From Streptomyces paradoxus (lineage in GTDB: Bacteria > Actinomycetota > Actinomycetes > Streptomycetales > Streptomycetaceae), in contig NZ_JACHGV010000001.1 in NCBI RefSeq assembly GCF_014202475.1, forward strand, positions 428,186 to 492,185: a DNA stretch of 64,000 nt, written 5' to 3'. The notes under the pieces were generated by a model. The model saw only the letters and a program-made list of their open reading frames with translations, was not told the DNA's origin and searched no databases. The translations under genes were made by a program, and so were the position numbers. Positions 32,118-43,134 of this stretch are shown piece after piece. How positions within the stretch are numbered: position 1 is the stretch's first letter; each line of letters opens with the position of its first letter.

Positions 32118-32903
32118 TCAAGCTTGCACCTTTCCCGCCACGACGACCTCGACGCCCGCCTCCTGGAAGGAGGCCCGCGTCGCCGCGTCGACCGGCTCGT
32201 TCGTCACGACCGCGTTCAGTTCCTCGGGACCGCAGACCTTCGCCATCCCGTGCCCCGGGAACTTCGCCGCGTCGGCGAGCAGCACCACCTTCTCGCTCGC
32301 CTTGATCATGGCGCGCTTCACCGGCACCTCCACGACCGTCGTGTCCATGACCTGGCCGCCGGGCCGCACCCCGCTGGTGCCGAGGAAGAGCCAGTCGGCG
32401 TGCAGCTGGCGCAGGTTGTCCTCGGTGAGGAAGCCGACCAGGGAGCGGTACTCGCGGCGGACCATGCCGCCGAGCAGGACCAGCTCGATGCCCTCGTCGT
32501 CGGCGAGTTCCTCGTAGACCACCAGGTTGCTGGTGATCACGGTGAGGCGTCGGCCGTGCAGCTGCCGGGCCAGACGGTAGGCCGTCGTCCCGATGTCCAG
32601 CAGAACCGACTGGCCGTCCGTGATCATCGCGGCGGCTCGTTCGGCTATGGCGTCCTTCTCGGTGACGCGCACCTCGGCGACCTCGGCGAAGGGCTGGTCG
32701 CCCTCCTCCACGACGGCGCCGCCGTGCACGCGCGTGAGGAGTCCGTCTTCCTCCAGCTTGACCAGGTCACGCCTGATGGTGGCGGGACTCACCCCCAGCT
32801 GCTCTGAGAGGTCCGTCACGGCCGCGGGCCCGCCGGCCCGCAGGGCCCGCAGGATGAGTTGGTGTCGTCGTTCTGCCAGCACGGCGTGCACATTACTCGT
32901 CAT
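32118..32903 (-). CDS. DeoR family sugar-responsive regulator
   Basis: This regulator of about 261 residues has an N-terminal winged helix AVTDLSEQLGVSPATIRRDLVKLEEDGLLTRVHGGAV and the C-terminal DeoRC sensor domain. The sensor carries LLDIGTTAYRLARQL and VVTNEPVD-like blocks. Members bind phosphorylated sugars. It sits between the glycosidase arm (GH4, GH38, GH29) and the divergent kinase and ABC importer, so it should control both. The start is uncertain: ATG 32903 is taken. TTG 32909 and internal GTGs at 32891 and 32882 are alternatives, because GGAG abuts the ATG. Confidence 0.88.
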   Translation of the reverse strand: MTSNVHAVLAERRHQLILRALRAGGPAAVTDLSEQLGVSPATIRRDLVKLEEDGLLTRVHGGAVVEEGDQPFAEVAEVRVTEKDAIAERAAAMITDGQSVLLDIGTTAYRLARQLHGRRLTVITSNLVVYEELADDEGIELVLLGGMVRREYRSLVGFLTEDNLRQLHADWLFLGTSGVRPGGQVMDTTVVEVPVKRAMIKASEKVVLLADAAKFPGHGMAKVCGPEELNAVVTNEPVDAATRASFQEAGVEVVVAGKVQA

Positions 32904-33031
32904 CTCCAATCATCGCCATGCTTATTTCTGCTCGGGTATTGACCAATCTCGCTGAGCGGCGCACGATTCCGGTCACCGAAATGAAGAGTTTTGACGATCT
33001 CCGTCGAAGCCGTGAGTGAGAGGACACATCC

Positions 33032-34069
33032 GTGGACGGTGACCGGCCCGATGTGCTGCTGACCGGGCTGCTCTTCTACGACCTCGTCCTGACGGGGCTC
33101 GGCAAGCCGCCGACGCCGGGCGAGGAGATCTGGACCCGGGGCATGGGCTGCGGCCCGGGCGGCATCGCCAACCTCGCGGTGGCCGCCTCCCGCTTCGGCC
33201 TCAGCATCTCCCTGGCCACGGTGTTCGGCGACGACTTCTACGGCGCGTACTGCCGGGACGTCCTGTGCGACCAGGAAGGCGTCGACCTCTCGCTCTCCCG
33301 TACGGCGGACGGCTGGCCCACCCCGGTCACCGTCTCCGTCGCCTACGGCCACGACCGGGCCCTGCTCACCCACGGCCAGGAGCCGCCGTACTCGCAGGAC
33401 GTGCTGATGGGCGACCCGCCCGACGCGCGGACCGCCCTCGTGCACCTCGAGGCCCAGCCGCGCGAGTGGCTCGGCAAGGCCGCCGCGAACGGCACGCGGA
33501 TCTACGCCGACGTCGGCTGGGACCCCTCCCAGGAGTGGTCGGCGGCCCTCCTGAACCAGCTTTCCCTGTGCCACGCCTTCCTCCCGAACGAGGCCGAGGC
33601 GATGGCCTACACCCGCACCGACAGCCCGTTGGCCGCGCTCGGCACTCTCTCGGAGCTGGTGCCGGTCGCCGTGGTGACCCGGGGCGGGGACGGCGCCATC
33701 GCCGTCGACCAGATCACCGGCGAGTACGCCGAGGTCCCCGCCCTGGACACCGACGTCCTGGACGCGACGGGCGCCGGGGACGTCTTCGGCGCGAGCTTCG
33801 TCGCGGCGTCCCTGGGCGGCTGGCCGCTGGCGGAGCGGCTGCGGTTCGCGGTACTCGCCGCCGGGCTGTCCGTCCGGCACCACGGCGGCGCCCTCGCGGC
33901 CCCCGGCTGGCACGGCGTCGAACGCTGGTGGCGCTCCCAGAGCGACCCCGGACTGCGCCGCGCCTACGGCTTCCTGGCCGACCGCATCCCCGCCGACCCC
34001 GGGCCGCCGGTGCACCACGCCCCCGTAACCCCGCCCACCCCTCACATCCCCGTCGGTCCGCGCACCTGA
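33032..34069 (+). CDS. PfkB-family carbohydrate kinase
   Basis: This 345-residue kinase has the ribokinase fold: GGIANLAVAASRFGLSISLATVFGDDFYG near the N-terminus and the catalytic LDATGAGDVFGASFVAA (GAGD, Asp base). Sugar kinases of this group phosphorylate fructose, ribose, gluconate-like or amino sugars; the identity is unknown. It diverges from DeoR and is followed by the ABC importer, so it probably phosphorylates a sugar released from the imported glycan. GTG 33032 follows AGAGGAC. The C-terminal tail is Pro-rich. Confidence 0.9.
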   Translation: MDGDRPDVLLTGLLFYDLVLTGLGKPPTPGEEIWTRGMGCGPGGIANLAVAASRFGLSISLATVFGDDFYGAYCRDVLCDQEGVDLSLSRTADGWPTPVTVSVAYGHDRALLTHGQEPPYSQDVLMGDPPDARTALVHLEAQPREWLGKAAANGTRIYADVGWDPSQEWSAALLNQLSLCHAFLPNEAEAMAYTRTDSPLAALGTLSELVPVAVVTRGGDGAIAVDQITGEYAEVPALDTDVLDATGAGDVFGASFVAASLGGWPLAERLRFAVLAAGLSVRHHGGALAAPGWHGVERWWRSQSDPGLRRAYGFLADRIPADPGPPVHHAPVTPPTPHIPVGPRT

Positions 34070-34131
34070 GAAGGGCCGCACTGACCCTCCCCACCCCTCT
34101 CCACGTCGAACAGGAACAACAGGAGTGCCCC

Positions 34132-35409
34132 GTGGACCTTTCTCGTAGAGGCTTCCTCCAGGCCGCCGCGTTCACCGCGGCCGCCTCCGGTCTGACCGTC
34201 GCCTGCGGCAGCGGCTCCGGCTCGGCCGGCAGCAAGAACGGCAAGAACCTCACCTTGTGGTACTGGGGAGGCGCGCTCAGCGACAAGGTGGTCGCCGAGG
34301 CGAAGACGCACTTCGGCAAGGAGGTGAAGCTGACCGTCGCCTCGATCGGCGGCGACTTCAAGTCGAAGCTCGTCACGACCCTCTCGGCGGGCACCTCGGT
34401 GCCCGATATCACCGGCATCAAGGGCGAGGACATGGCGTCGTTCCTGCCCAACGCGAACCGCTTCCTCGACCTGAACGAGCTGGGCTTCAAGGAGATCTCG
34501 GCCAAGTACCTGGAGTGGAAGACCAAGCTCGCCCGGACCGAGGACGGCAAGCAGATCGGTTTCCCGATCGACATCGGCCCCACCGCGCTCTTCTACCGTG
34601 CGGACCAGTTCGACAAGGCCGGGCTGCCCACCGACCCCGACAAGGTCGCAGCCGAGGCCGGGACCTGGGAGGACTATTTCGCCCTCGGCGTCGAGCTGCG
34701 CAAGAAGCTGCCCGGCACCTACCTGATCAACAACATCAGCTCGGTGTTCGACATGGCGGTCGGGCAGGGCACCGAGCGGTTCATCGACCGGGACAACCGC
34801 TTCATCGGCGACCAGGACCACATCCGCAAGGCCTGGACCACGGCGGTCCGCCCCTACACCCTCGGTCTCGACGCCAAGATCAATGACAACACCTGGAACG
34901 CCGCCATCGGCAAGAACCTGACCACCGAACTCGGCGCGGCCTGGCACGCGCTGGACATCGAGCAGGCGGCTCCGGACACCAAGGGCAAGTGGCGGGTCTG
35001 CGCGATGCCGGGCGGGCCGGCCAACCAGGGCGGCTCCTACCTGGCCCTGCCCAAGCAGTGCCGCAACCCCGAAGAGGCCTTCAAGATCATCAGCTGGATC
35101 CTCAGCCCGGAGAACGACGCGCGCGGCTTCGCCGACGCCGCCATCTTCCCCGCCGCGCCCGCCGCGTACTCCATGCCGGCCATGACGGGCGGCGACCCCT
35201 TCTTCGGCGGGCAGAAGGTCATCGAGGTGTTCGGCCCGGCCGCCAAGGCGATCCCGGCCAGTTACGAAGCACCCGCCGACGCCGCCGTCATGGCGCCTTA
35301 CAAGACGGCGCTGACCAGCATCGAGGCCAAGGGCACGAAGCCCGAGGACGCCTGGCAGGACGCGGTCGGCCAGGCCAAGCAGATCGCCCGGCGACAGGGG
35401 GTGAAGTGA
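34132..35409 (+). CDS. Sugar ABC importer solute-binding lipoprotein, Tat-type signal
   Basis: This 425-residue binding protein begins SRRGFLQAAAFTAAASGLTVAC. It therefore has both a twin-arginine motif and a lipobox, with the lipidated Cys at residue 25. The mature part (KNLTLWYWGGALSDKVV and VPDITGIKGEDMASFLPNANRFLDLNEL) is the type 1 oligosaccharide-binding class. GTG 34132 follows AGGAG by six bases. It is followed by two MalFG-type permeases. No ATPase is encoded here, so the shared multiple-sugar ATPase (MsiK in Streptomyces) probably powers it. Confidence 0.93.
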   Translation: MDLSRRGFLQAAAFTAAASGLTVACGSGSGSAGSKNGKNLTLWYWGGALSDKVVAEAKTHFGKEVKLTVASIGGDFKSKLVTTLSAGTSVPDITGIKGEDMASFLPNANRFLDLNELGFKEISAKYLEWKTKLARTEDGKQIGFPIDIGPTALFYRADQFDKAGLPTDPDKVAAEAGTWEDYFALGVELRKKLPGTYLINNISSVFDMAVGQGTERFIDRDNRFIGDQDHIRKAWTTAVRPYTLGLDAKINDNTWNAAIGKNLTTELGAAWHALDIEQAAPDTKGKWRVCAMPGGPANQGGSYLALPKQCRNPEEAFKIISWILSPENDARGFADAAIFPAAPAAYSMPAMTGGDPFFGGQKVIEVFGPAAKAIPASYEAPADAAVMAPYKTALTSIEAKGTKPEDAWQDAVGQAKQIARRQGVK

Positions 35410-35410
35410 G

Positions 35411-36418
35411 GTGACGTCACCTCCGGTCACCGGCCCCGCCGCGGTGCCCCGGCGCCACGGCGGGCCGGGCCCGGCCCGCTTCCGCCCGCGGCGTACACCG
35501 CCCGCGGGCACCGTGCGGCCCAGGCGTCGCGGGGTGCTGTCCCACTGGCGGCAATACCTGGCGATCTCGCCCTTCTTCCTGATCTTCGGCGCCTTCTCGT
35601 TCTTCCCGGTCCTCTACTCGCTGTACCTCGCCTTCCAGCGCTGGGACGGCATGGGCACCAGGCAGTTCGTGGGTCTGGACCAGTTCCGGTTCCTGTGGGA
35701 CGACCCGGTCTTCTGGATGTCGATCCGCAACACGCTGGTGATCTGGGTCCTGTCCACCGTGCCCACGCTGTTCGGCGCCCTGGTGCTGGCGACGCTGCTG
35801 CATTCGGTGCGGCGTTTCAAGGGCTTCTACCGCATCGCCCTCTACATACCGAACGTGACGTCGATCGTCGCCGTGTCGATCTTCTTCGGCGCGGTGTTCA
35901 GCAACAACTTCGGCCTGGTCAACGCGATCCTGGGCACGGTCGGCATCTCACCCGTGCCGTGGCTGAGCAATCCGTGGCTGATCAAACTGGTCATCGCGCT
36001 GCTGATGACCTGGATGTGGACCGGCTACAACATGATCATCTATCTGGCCGGTCTCCAGGCCATTCCGACGCAGATCTACGAGGCGGCCAGGCTGGACGGC
36101 GCCGGGCCCGTCCGCACGTTCTTCCAGATCACCATGCCGATCATGCGGCCGATCATCCTGTTCACCGTCGTCATCTCGACCATCAACGGCCTGCAGAGCT
36201 TCAGCGAGCCCCAGGTCCTCTTCGGCAGCAACGCCGCCAACCCGAACCTCGGCGGTCCCGGCCAGGCGGGCCTGACCACGCTGCTGTACTTCTACCAGTC
36301 GGCGTTCGTCAACAACGACTACGGCTACGGCGCCGCCATCGTGTGGGCCTTCTTCGTACTGATCTTGGTGCTGGTCGTCATCAACTGGCGCCTCGTCCAG
36401 CGCGGGAGGAAGTCATGA
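35411..36418 (+). CDS. Sugar ABC importer permease 1 (MalF-like)
   Basis: This 335-residue permease has six helices after a Pro/Arg-rich cytoplasmic lead of about 45 residues. The coupling motif is YEAARLDGAGPVRTFFQITMPIMRP. It starts two bases after the binding-protein stop and ends with an ATGA overlap with permease 2. The lead is longer than in most family members. Confidence 0.93.
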   Translation: MTSPPVTGPAAVPRRHGGPGPARFRPRRTPPAGTVRPRRRGVLSHWRQYLAISPFFLIFGAFSFFPVLYSLYLAFQRWDGMGTRQFVGLDQFRFLWDDPVFWMSIRNTLVIWVLSTVPTLFGALVLATLLHSVRRFKGFYRIALYIPNVTSIVAVSIFFGAVFSNNFGLVNAILGTVGISPVPWLSNPWLIKLVIALLMTWMWTGYNMIIYLAGLQAIPTQIYEAARLDGAGPVRTFFQITMPIMRPIILFTVVISTINGLQSFSEPQVLFGSNAANPNLGGPGQAGLTTLLYFYQSAFVNNDYGYGAAIVWAFFVLILVLVVINWRLVQRGRKS

Positions 36419-37263
36419 CCGCAGTGGTCAAGAGGCGGTCACGGCGCCCCAAGGGCCTGACCGCGCACCTCGTCCTCGGTCTGGCCGTGCTGATCTCGGT
36501 CTTCCCGTTCGTGTGGACGATCGTCATGGCGACGAACACGACCCAGGACATCTACAAGAGCCCGCCCAAGCTGACCTTCGGTTCCCACCTGCTGGAGAAC
36601 GTCCGGCACGTGCTCGACACCATCGACTTCTTCGGGTCGATGCTGAACACGGTCATCGTCGCGTCCGTCACCACCGTCCTGGTCCTGTTCGTCGACTCCC
36701 TGGCGGCCTTCGCCTTCGCCAAGTTCGACTTCCCCGGACGCAAGGTGCTGTTCGCACTGCTGGTGGGGTTCATGATGCTGCCGCTCCAGCTGGCCGTCCT
36801 CCCGCAGTTCATCCTCATGTCCGACATCGGCTGGGTCGGCACGCTCAAGGCGCTGATCCCACCCGCCCTCGCCAACGCCTTCGGCATCTTCTGGCTGCGC
36901 CAGTACGTGGAGAACGGCGTGCCGGACGAACTCCTGGACGCCGCGCGCATCGACGGCGCCGGATTCTTCCGCCAGTACTGGAACATCGTGCTGCCGATGA
37001 TCAGGCCGGCGCTGTCCTTCCTCGCCATCTACGCCTTCGTCGGCGCCTGGAACGACTACATCTGGCCGCTCGTCGTGCTCACCGACCCCAGCCACCTCAC
37101 CCTCCAGGTGACGCTCGCCCAGCTCCACGTCGGCCACACCACTGACTACAGCATGGTCATGGCCGGTGTGCTCATGGCGTCCGTACCGCTGGTCGTGGTC
37201 TTCACGATCTTCGCCCGCGGGTTCATCGCGGGCGCCACGGAGGGGGCGGTGCAGGGCAGTTGA
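36415..37263 (+). CDS. Sugar ABC importer permease 2 (MalG-like)
   Basis: This 282-residue permease has six helices and the motif LLDAARIDGAGFFRQYWNIVLPMIRP. The opening KRRSRRPKGLTAHLVLGLAVLISVFPFVWTIV is typical of MalG-type subunits. ATG 36415 follows GGGAGGAAG and overlaps the previous stop. With permease 1 it forms the heterodimeric channel. A dispersed repeat follows before the phosphodiesterase gene. Confidence 0.94.
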   Translation: MTAVVKRRSRRPKGLTAHLVLGLAVLISVFPFVWTIVMATNTTQDIYKSPPKLTFGSHLLENVRHVLDTIDFFGSMLNTVIVASVTTVLVLFVDSLAAFAFAKFDFPGRKVLFALLVGFMMLPLQLAVLPQFILMSDIGWVGTLKALIPPALANAFGIFWLRQYVENGVPDELLDAARIDGAGFFRQYWNIVLPMIRPALSFLAIYAFVGAWNDYIWPLVVLTDPSHLTLQVTLAQLHVGHTTDYSMVMAGVLMASVPLVVVFTIFARGFIAGATEGAVQGS

Positions 37264-37264
37264 G

Positions 37265-37325
37265 GCGCCCCGAAGGGGCGCGGGGAACTGCCCGACCAGC
37301 CACCGCGGGCGCGGCGCGCGGCCAG
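37265..37325. repeat. Streptomyces intergenic repetitive element
   Basis: A 7-bp stem GCGCCCC-GAA-GGGGCGC (37265-37281) is followed by GGGGAACTGC and a CGACCAGCCA-like stretch. From memory this string recurs in the intergenic regions of many Streptomyces genomes. It splits the importer from the phosphodiesterase gene and may end or weaken transcription there. Confidence 0.7.
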
Positions 37326-37376
37326 GACTCGACAGCCGGTCCCGAGCTCTTGGCAACCACACAAGAGAGGCACCCA

Positions 37377-38293
37377 GTGACGGACGTCAACGCCAAGAGC
37401 CGACGCGCCAAGGTGCTCGTCGTCGGCATGGACGGCCTGCGCTTCGACCGGCTGACCCGCTCCCCCTCCACCGCACCCGTATTGCACCACCTGATGGCCA
37501 CGGGTGCCCACGGCACGAGCCTGCTGCCCTACGGCCGAGCCGACGACGAGCCTTCGACCGGCGTGGCCTGCACCGACTCCGGGCCCGGCTGGTCGAGCAT
37601 CCTCACCGGCGTGTGGCCCGACCGCCACGGGGTCACCGGCAACGACTTCAAAGGCGCCGATTACGCCCGCTACCCCGACTTCCTGACCCGCGCCGCCCGC
37701 GGCCGGCCCGGTCTGCGCACGGCGGCCGCCGTGTCCTGGCCGGCGCTGGTGCGCCGCGGCACCCTCGGCCGGGCCATCGGCCGCCGTGTGCGCCACAACG
37801 GTGAACGCAGGGGCTACGAAACCGCGGACCGCCGCGTCGCCCGCACCGCCCTGCGCTGGCTCACCAAGTCCGACCCGGACGTCCTGTTCGTGTACCTCGG
37901 CGCCACCGACGAGGCCGGACACGCCACGGGCCCCCTCTCCCCCGCCTACGACCGGGCCCTCCTCGGCCAGGACGCCCACCTCGGGCGGCTGCTGGAGGCG
38001 ATCGACGCGCGGCGGGCAGATCCGGGGCGCGCCGAGGAGCACTGGACCGTGCTGGTCACCACCGACCACGGTCACCTCGACTCCGGTGGCCACGGCGGTG
38101 ACTCGCGTGCCGAGCGGGAGGTCTTCGTCATCCTCGCCGAGCCCGGCGGACCCGCGGGCACCCGGCTCGACACGCCCCGCCTCATCGACATCGCCCCCAC
38201 CGTCCTGGACCGTCTCGGCATCCCCCTCGACCCCGCCTGGGGCCTGCAGGGCCGCGTCCTGCCCGGGCCCGCCGCACCCACTCCGGAATGGTC

Positions 38294-38297
<4 letters not shown>
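37377..38297 (+). CDS. Type I phosphodiesterase/nucleotide pyrophosphatase-family enzyme
   Basis: This 306-residue alkaline-phosphatase-superfamily enzyme has metal Asp in VLVVGMDGLRFDRL and GPGWSSILTGVWPDRHGVTGND with the Ser/Thr nucleophile region. It also has FVYLGATDEAGHATGP (D..H) and VLVTTDHGHLDSGGHGG. The closest broad class is ENPP-like. There is no signal peptide. GTG 37377 after AGAGAGG is preferred over the open frame back to 37260. The stop overlaps the beta-galactosidase ATG (ATGA). In this locus it may cleave a phosphodiester linked to sugar. Confidence 0.88.
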
Positions 38298-41227
<2,930 letters not shown>

Positions 41228-41275
41228 GTTCTCCCCCCACACGATCACCCGTCTCAGTCACCTCCTGGAGCACCC

Positions 41276-43108
41276 GTGTGCACTTCGCATGACCACGACC
41301 TGGGCGAGGCGCCCCAGGCCGGTGCCGCACGACGCAGTTTCCTCCGCGCCACCGCGCTGCTCGGCGTGACCGCCGCCGTGTCCGCGCTGCCGGCCGTCAC
41401 CGCCGAGGCGGCGACGGCGACGTGGCGGCCCGATCCCGGCAGCCGCCGCTTCACGCTCGCGGTGATGCCGGACACGCAGTACCTCTTCGACGGGCCGAGC
41501 ATCGACAAGGCGCCGGTCGAGGCCTCGCTGCGGTATCTGCTGGAGCACGGCCGGGAGGAGAACCTCGTCTTCCTGTCCCACCTCGGTGACCTCACGCAGA
41601 ACGGCGCGAAGGAGGAGTTCGCGGCGATCGGCGAGGCGTTCCGGCTGCTGGACCGGCGCGGCGTCGGCTACAGCGTGCTGGCCGGCAACCACGACGTGAA
41701 GTCGTCGACGACCGACCAGCGCGGCGCGACACCGTACCTGGACGCCTTCGGGCCGCAGCGGTTCGCGGGGCGGCGGACGTTCGGCGGGGCCTCGGCCGAC
41801 GGCTACAACTCCTTCCACCTGTTCCCCGCGGGCGGCCGGGAGTGGCTGGTCCTGGCACTGGACTGGCGGCTGTCGCCGCAGGGCTACGCGTGGGCGAAGG
41901 ACGTCCTGGCGAAGCACCCGAAGACGCCGGTGATCCTCACGACGCACGAACTGGTCGTGGCGGACGACACGTTGTCGGACTACGGGCAGCAGCTGTGGGA
42001 CCGGCTGATCGAGGACCACGACCAGATCTTCCTGGCGCTCGGCGGGCACTACTGGCCCGCCGGCCGCGCGATACGGAAGAACGCGGACGGACACGACGTC
42101 CACCTGCATCTGACCAACTACCAGAATCGCTACTTCGGCGGCGCGGCCATGATCCGGCTGTACCGGTTCGACCTGGACCGCGGGGTCATCGACGTGGAGA
42201 CACTCTCGCCCTGGATCCTGGGCCGGGCCGCGAAGGGGCTCAACGAGCTGGAACGGCAGGAGATGGAACTGAGCGGCGACGCCGACCGGTTCTCCGTCGA
42301 GATCGACTTCGGCAAGCGCTTCGCCGGTTTCGCGCCCGTGCCCGCCCGTGCGGCCCGGCCCGCCTCGAAGATGCTCGTCCCGGGCACGATGGCGTACTGG
42401 CGCTTCGACGAGCCCGTGGACGGCACGGACGGCACGGTCCGTGACCTGTCCGGGCGGGGCAACGACCTCTCGATCGTCACCGTCGGCGGCGGCGCGCTGG
42501 GCTGGTCGGCCGATCACCACCCCGACCAGCCGGGCCACGGCAGCCTGGAGTTCCAGGGCTTCAAGTCCCCCCTGAAGGGCGCGTATCTGAAGACGGTCGA
42601 CGGCGCCCCGCTGAGCCGGGCCACCTTCGAGGACGGTTACACCATCGAGGCGTTCTACCGGCTGCCCGCCGACTGGGACCCGGACCACAACGCCTGGTCG
42701 GGTCTGGTCTCCCGCACGGGCACCGGCGGCGCCGCCGGGAAGACCGCCGACGACCCGGACGAGCCGCTGGCCACGCTGTCGCTGTCCAACGACCGGGAAC
42801 CGCAGTGGGCGATGCGCCCGCTCAACCAGCAGGGCATCGCGACCAACTGGGGCCAGGAGACGCCGCTGGAGACCTGGTGGCACCTCGCGGTCGTCAACGA
42901 CGGCAGGCACACCACGCTGTACGTCGAGGGCTGCCCGGTGCTGCGCAACCCCAGGGCCTCCTCCCTCGGCATCACCTCGGTGGGTCTGCCGTGGCTGCTG
43001 GGCGGCTACGAGTACGGCGGGAAGATCGACCAGATCTTCCACGGACGCCTCGGCGATGTCCGGATCGTCGCACGGGCACTGCCCGTCGCCTCTTTCATGA
43101 ACCACTGA
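41276..43108 (+). CDS. Tat-exported metallophosphoesterase with LamG-like domain
   Basis: In this 610-residue protein, ARRSFLRATALLG (residues 18-30) is a twin-arginine signal with cleavage near AEA at about 46. The catalytic domain follows: LAVMPDTQYL, LSHLGDLTQNGAKEEF, VLAGNHDVKSS, TTHELVVADD and LGGHYWPAG. From about residue 365 a concanavalin-like LamG domain begins (TMAYWRFDEPVDGTDGTVRDLSGRGNDLS). The two domains together suggest a phosphatase that binds glycan surfaces outside the cell. GTG 41276 follows CTGGAG, 48 bases after the galactosidase stop, so it is probably in the operon. Confidence 0.9.
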   Translation: MCTSHDHDLGEAPQAGAARRSFLRATALLGVTAAVSALPAVTAEAATATWRPDPGSRRFTLAVMPDTQYLFDGPSIDKAPVEASLRYLLEHGREENLVFLSHLGDLTQNGAKEEFAAIGEAFRLLDRRGVGYSVLAGNHDVKSSTTDQRGATPYLDAFGPQRFAGRRTFGGASADGYNSFHLFPAGGREWLVLALDWRLSPQGYAWAKDVLAKHPKTPVILTTHELVVADDTLSDYGQQLWDRLIEDHDQIFLALGGHYWPAGRAIRKNADGHDVHLHLTNYQNRYFGGAAMIRLYRFDLDRGVIDVETLSPWILGRAAKGLNELERQEMELSGDADRFSVEIDFGKRFAGFAPVPARAARPASKMLVPGTMAYWRFDEPVDGTDGTVRDLSGRGNDLSIVTVGGGALGWSADHHPDQPGHGSLEFQGFKSPLKGAYLKTVDGAPLSRATFEDGYTIEAFYRLPADWDPDHNAWSGLVSRTGTGGAAGKTADDPDEPLATLSLSNDREPQWAMRPLNQQGIATNWGQETPLETWWHLAVVNDGRHTTLYVEGCPVLRNPRASSLGITSVGLPWLLGGYEYGGKIDQIFHGRLGDVRIVARALPVASFMNH

Positions 43109-43134
43109 CCTCACAGAACGCGCGAGGATCCGTC

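Noticed and set aside
32939..32967. TTGACC with CACGAT 17 bases later as the PfkB operon promoter
   Set aside because: The -10 half matches poorly, so it is not listed; transcript mapping would be needed to place the start.
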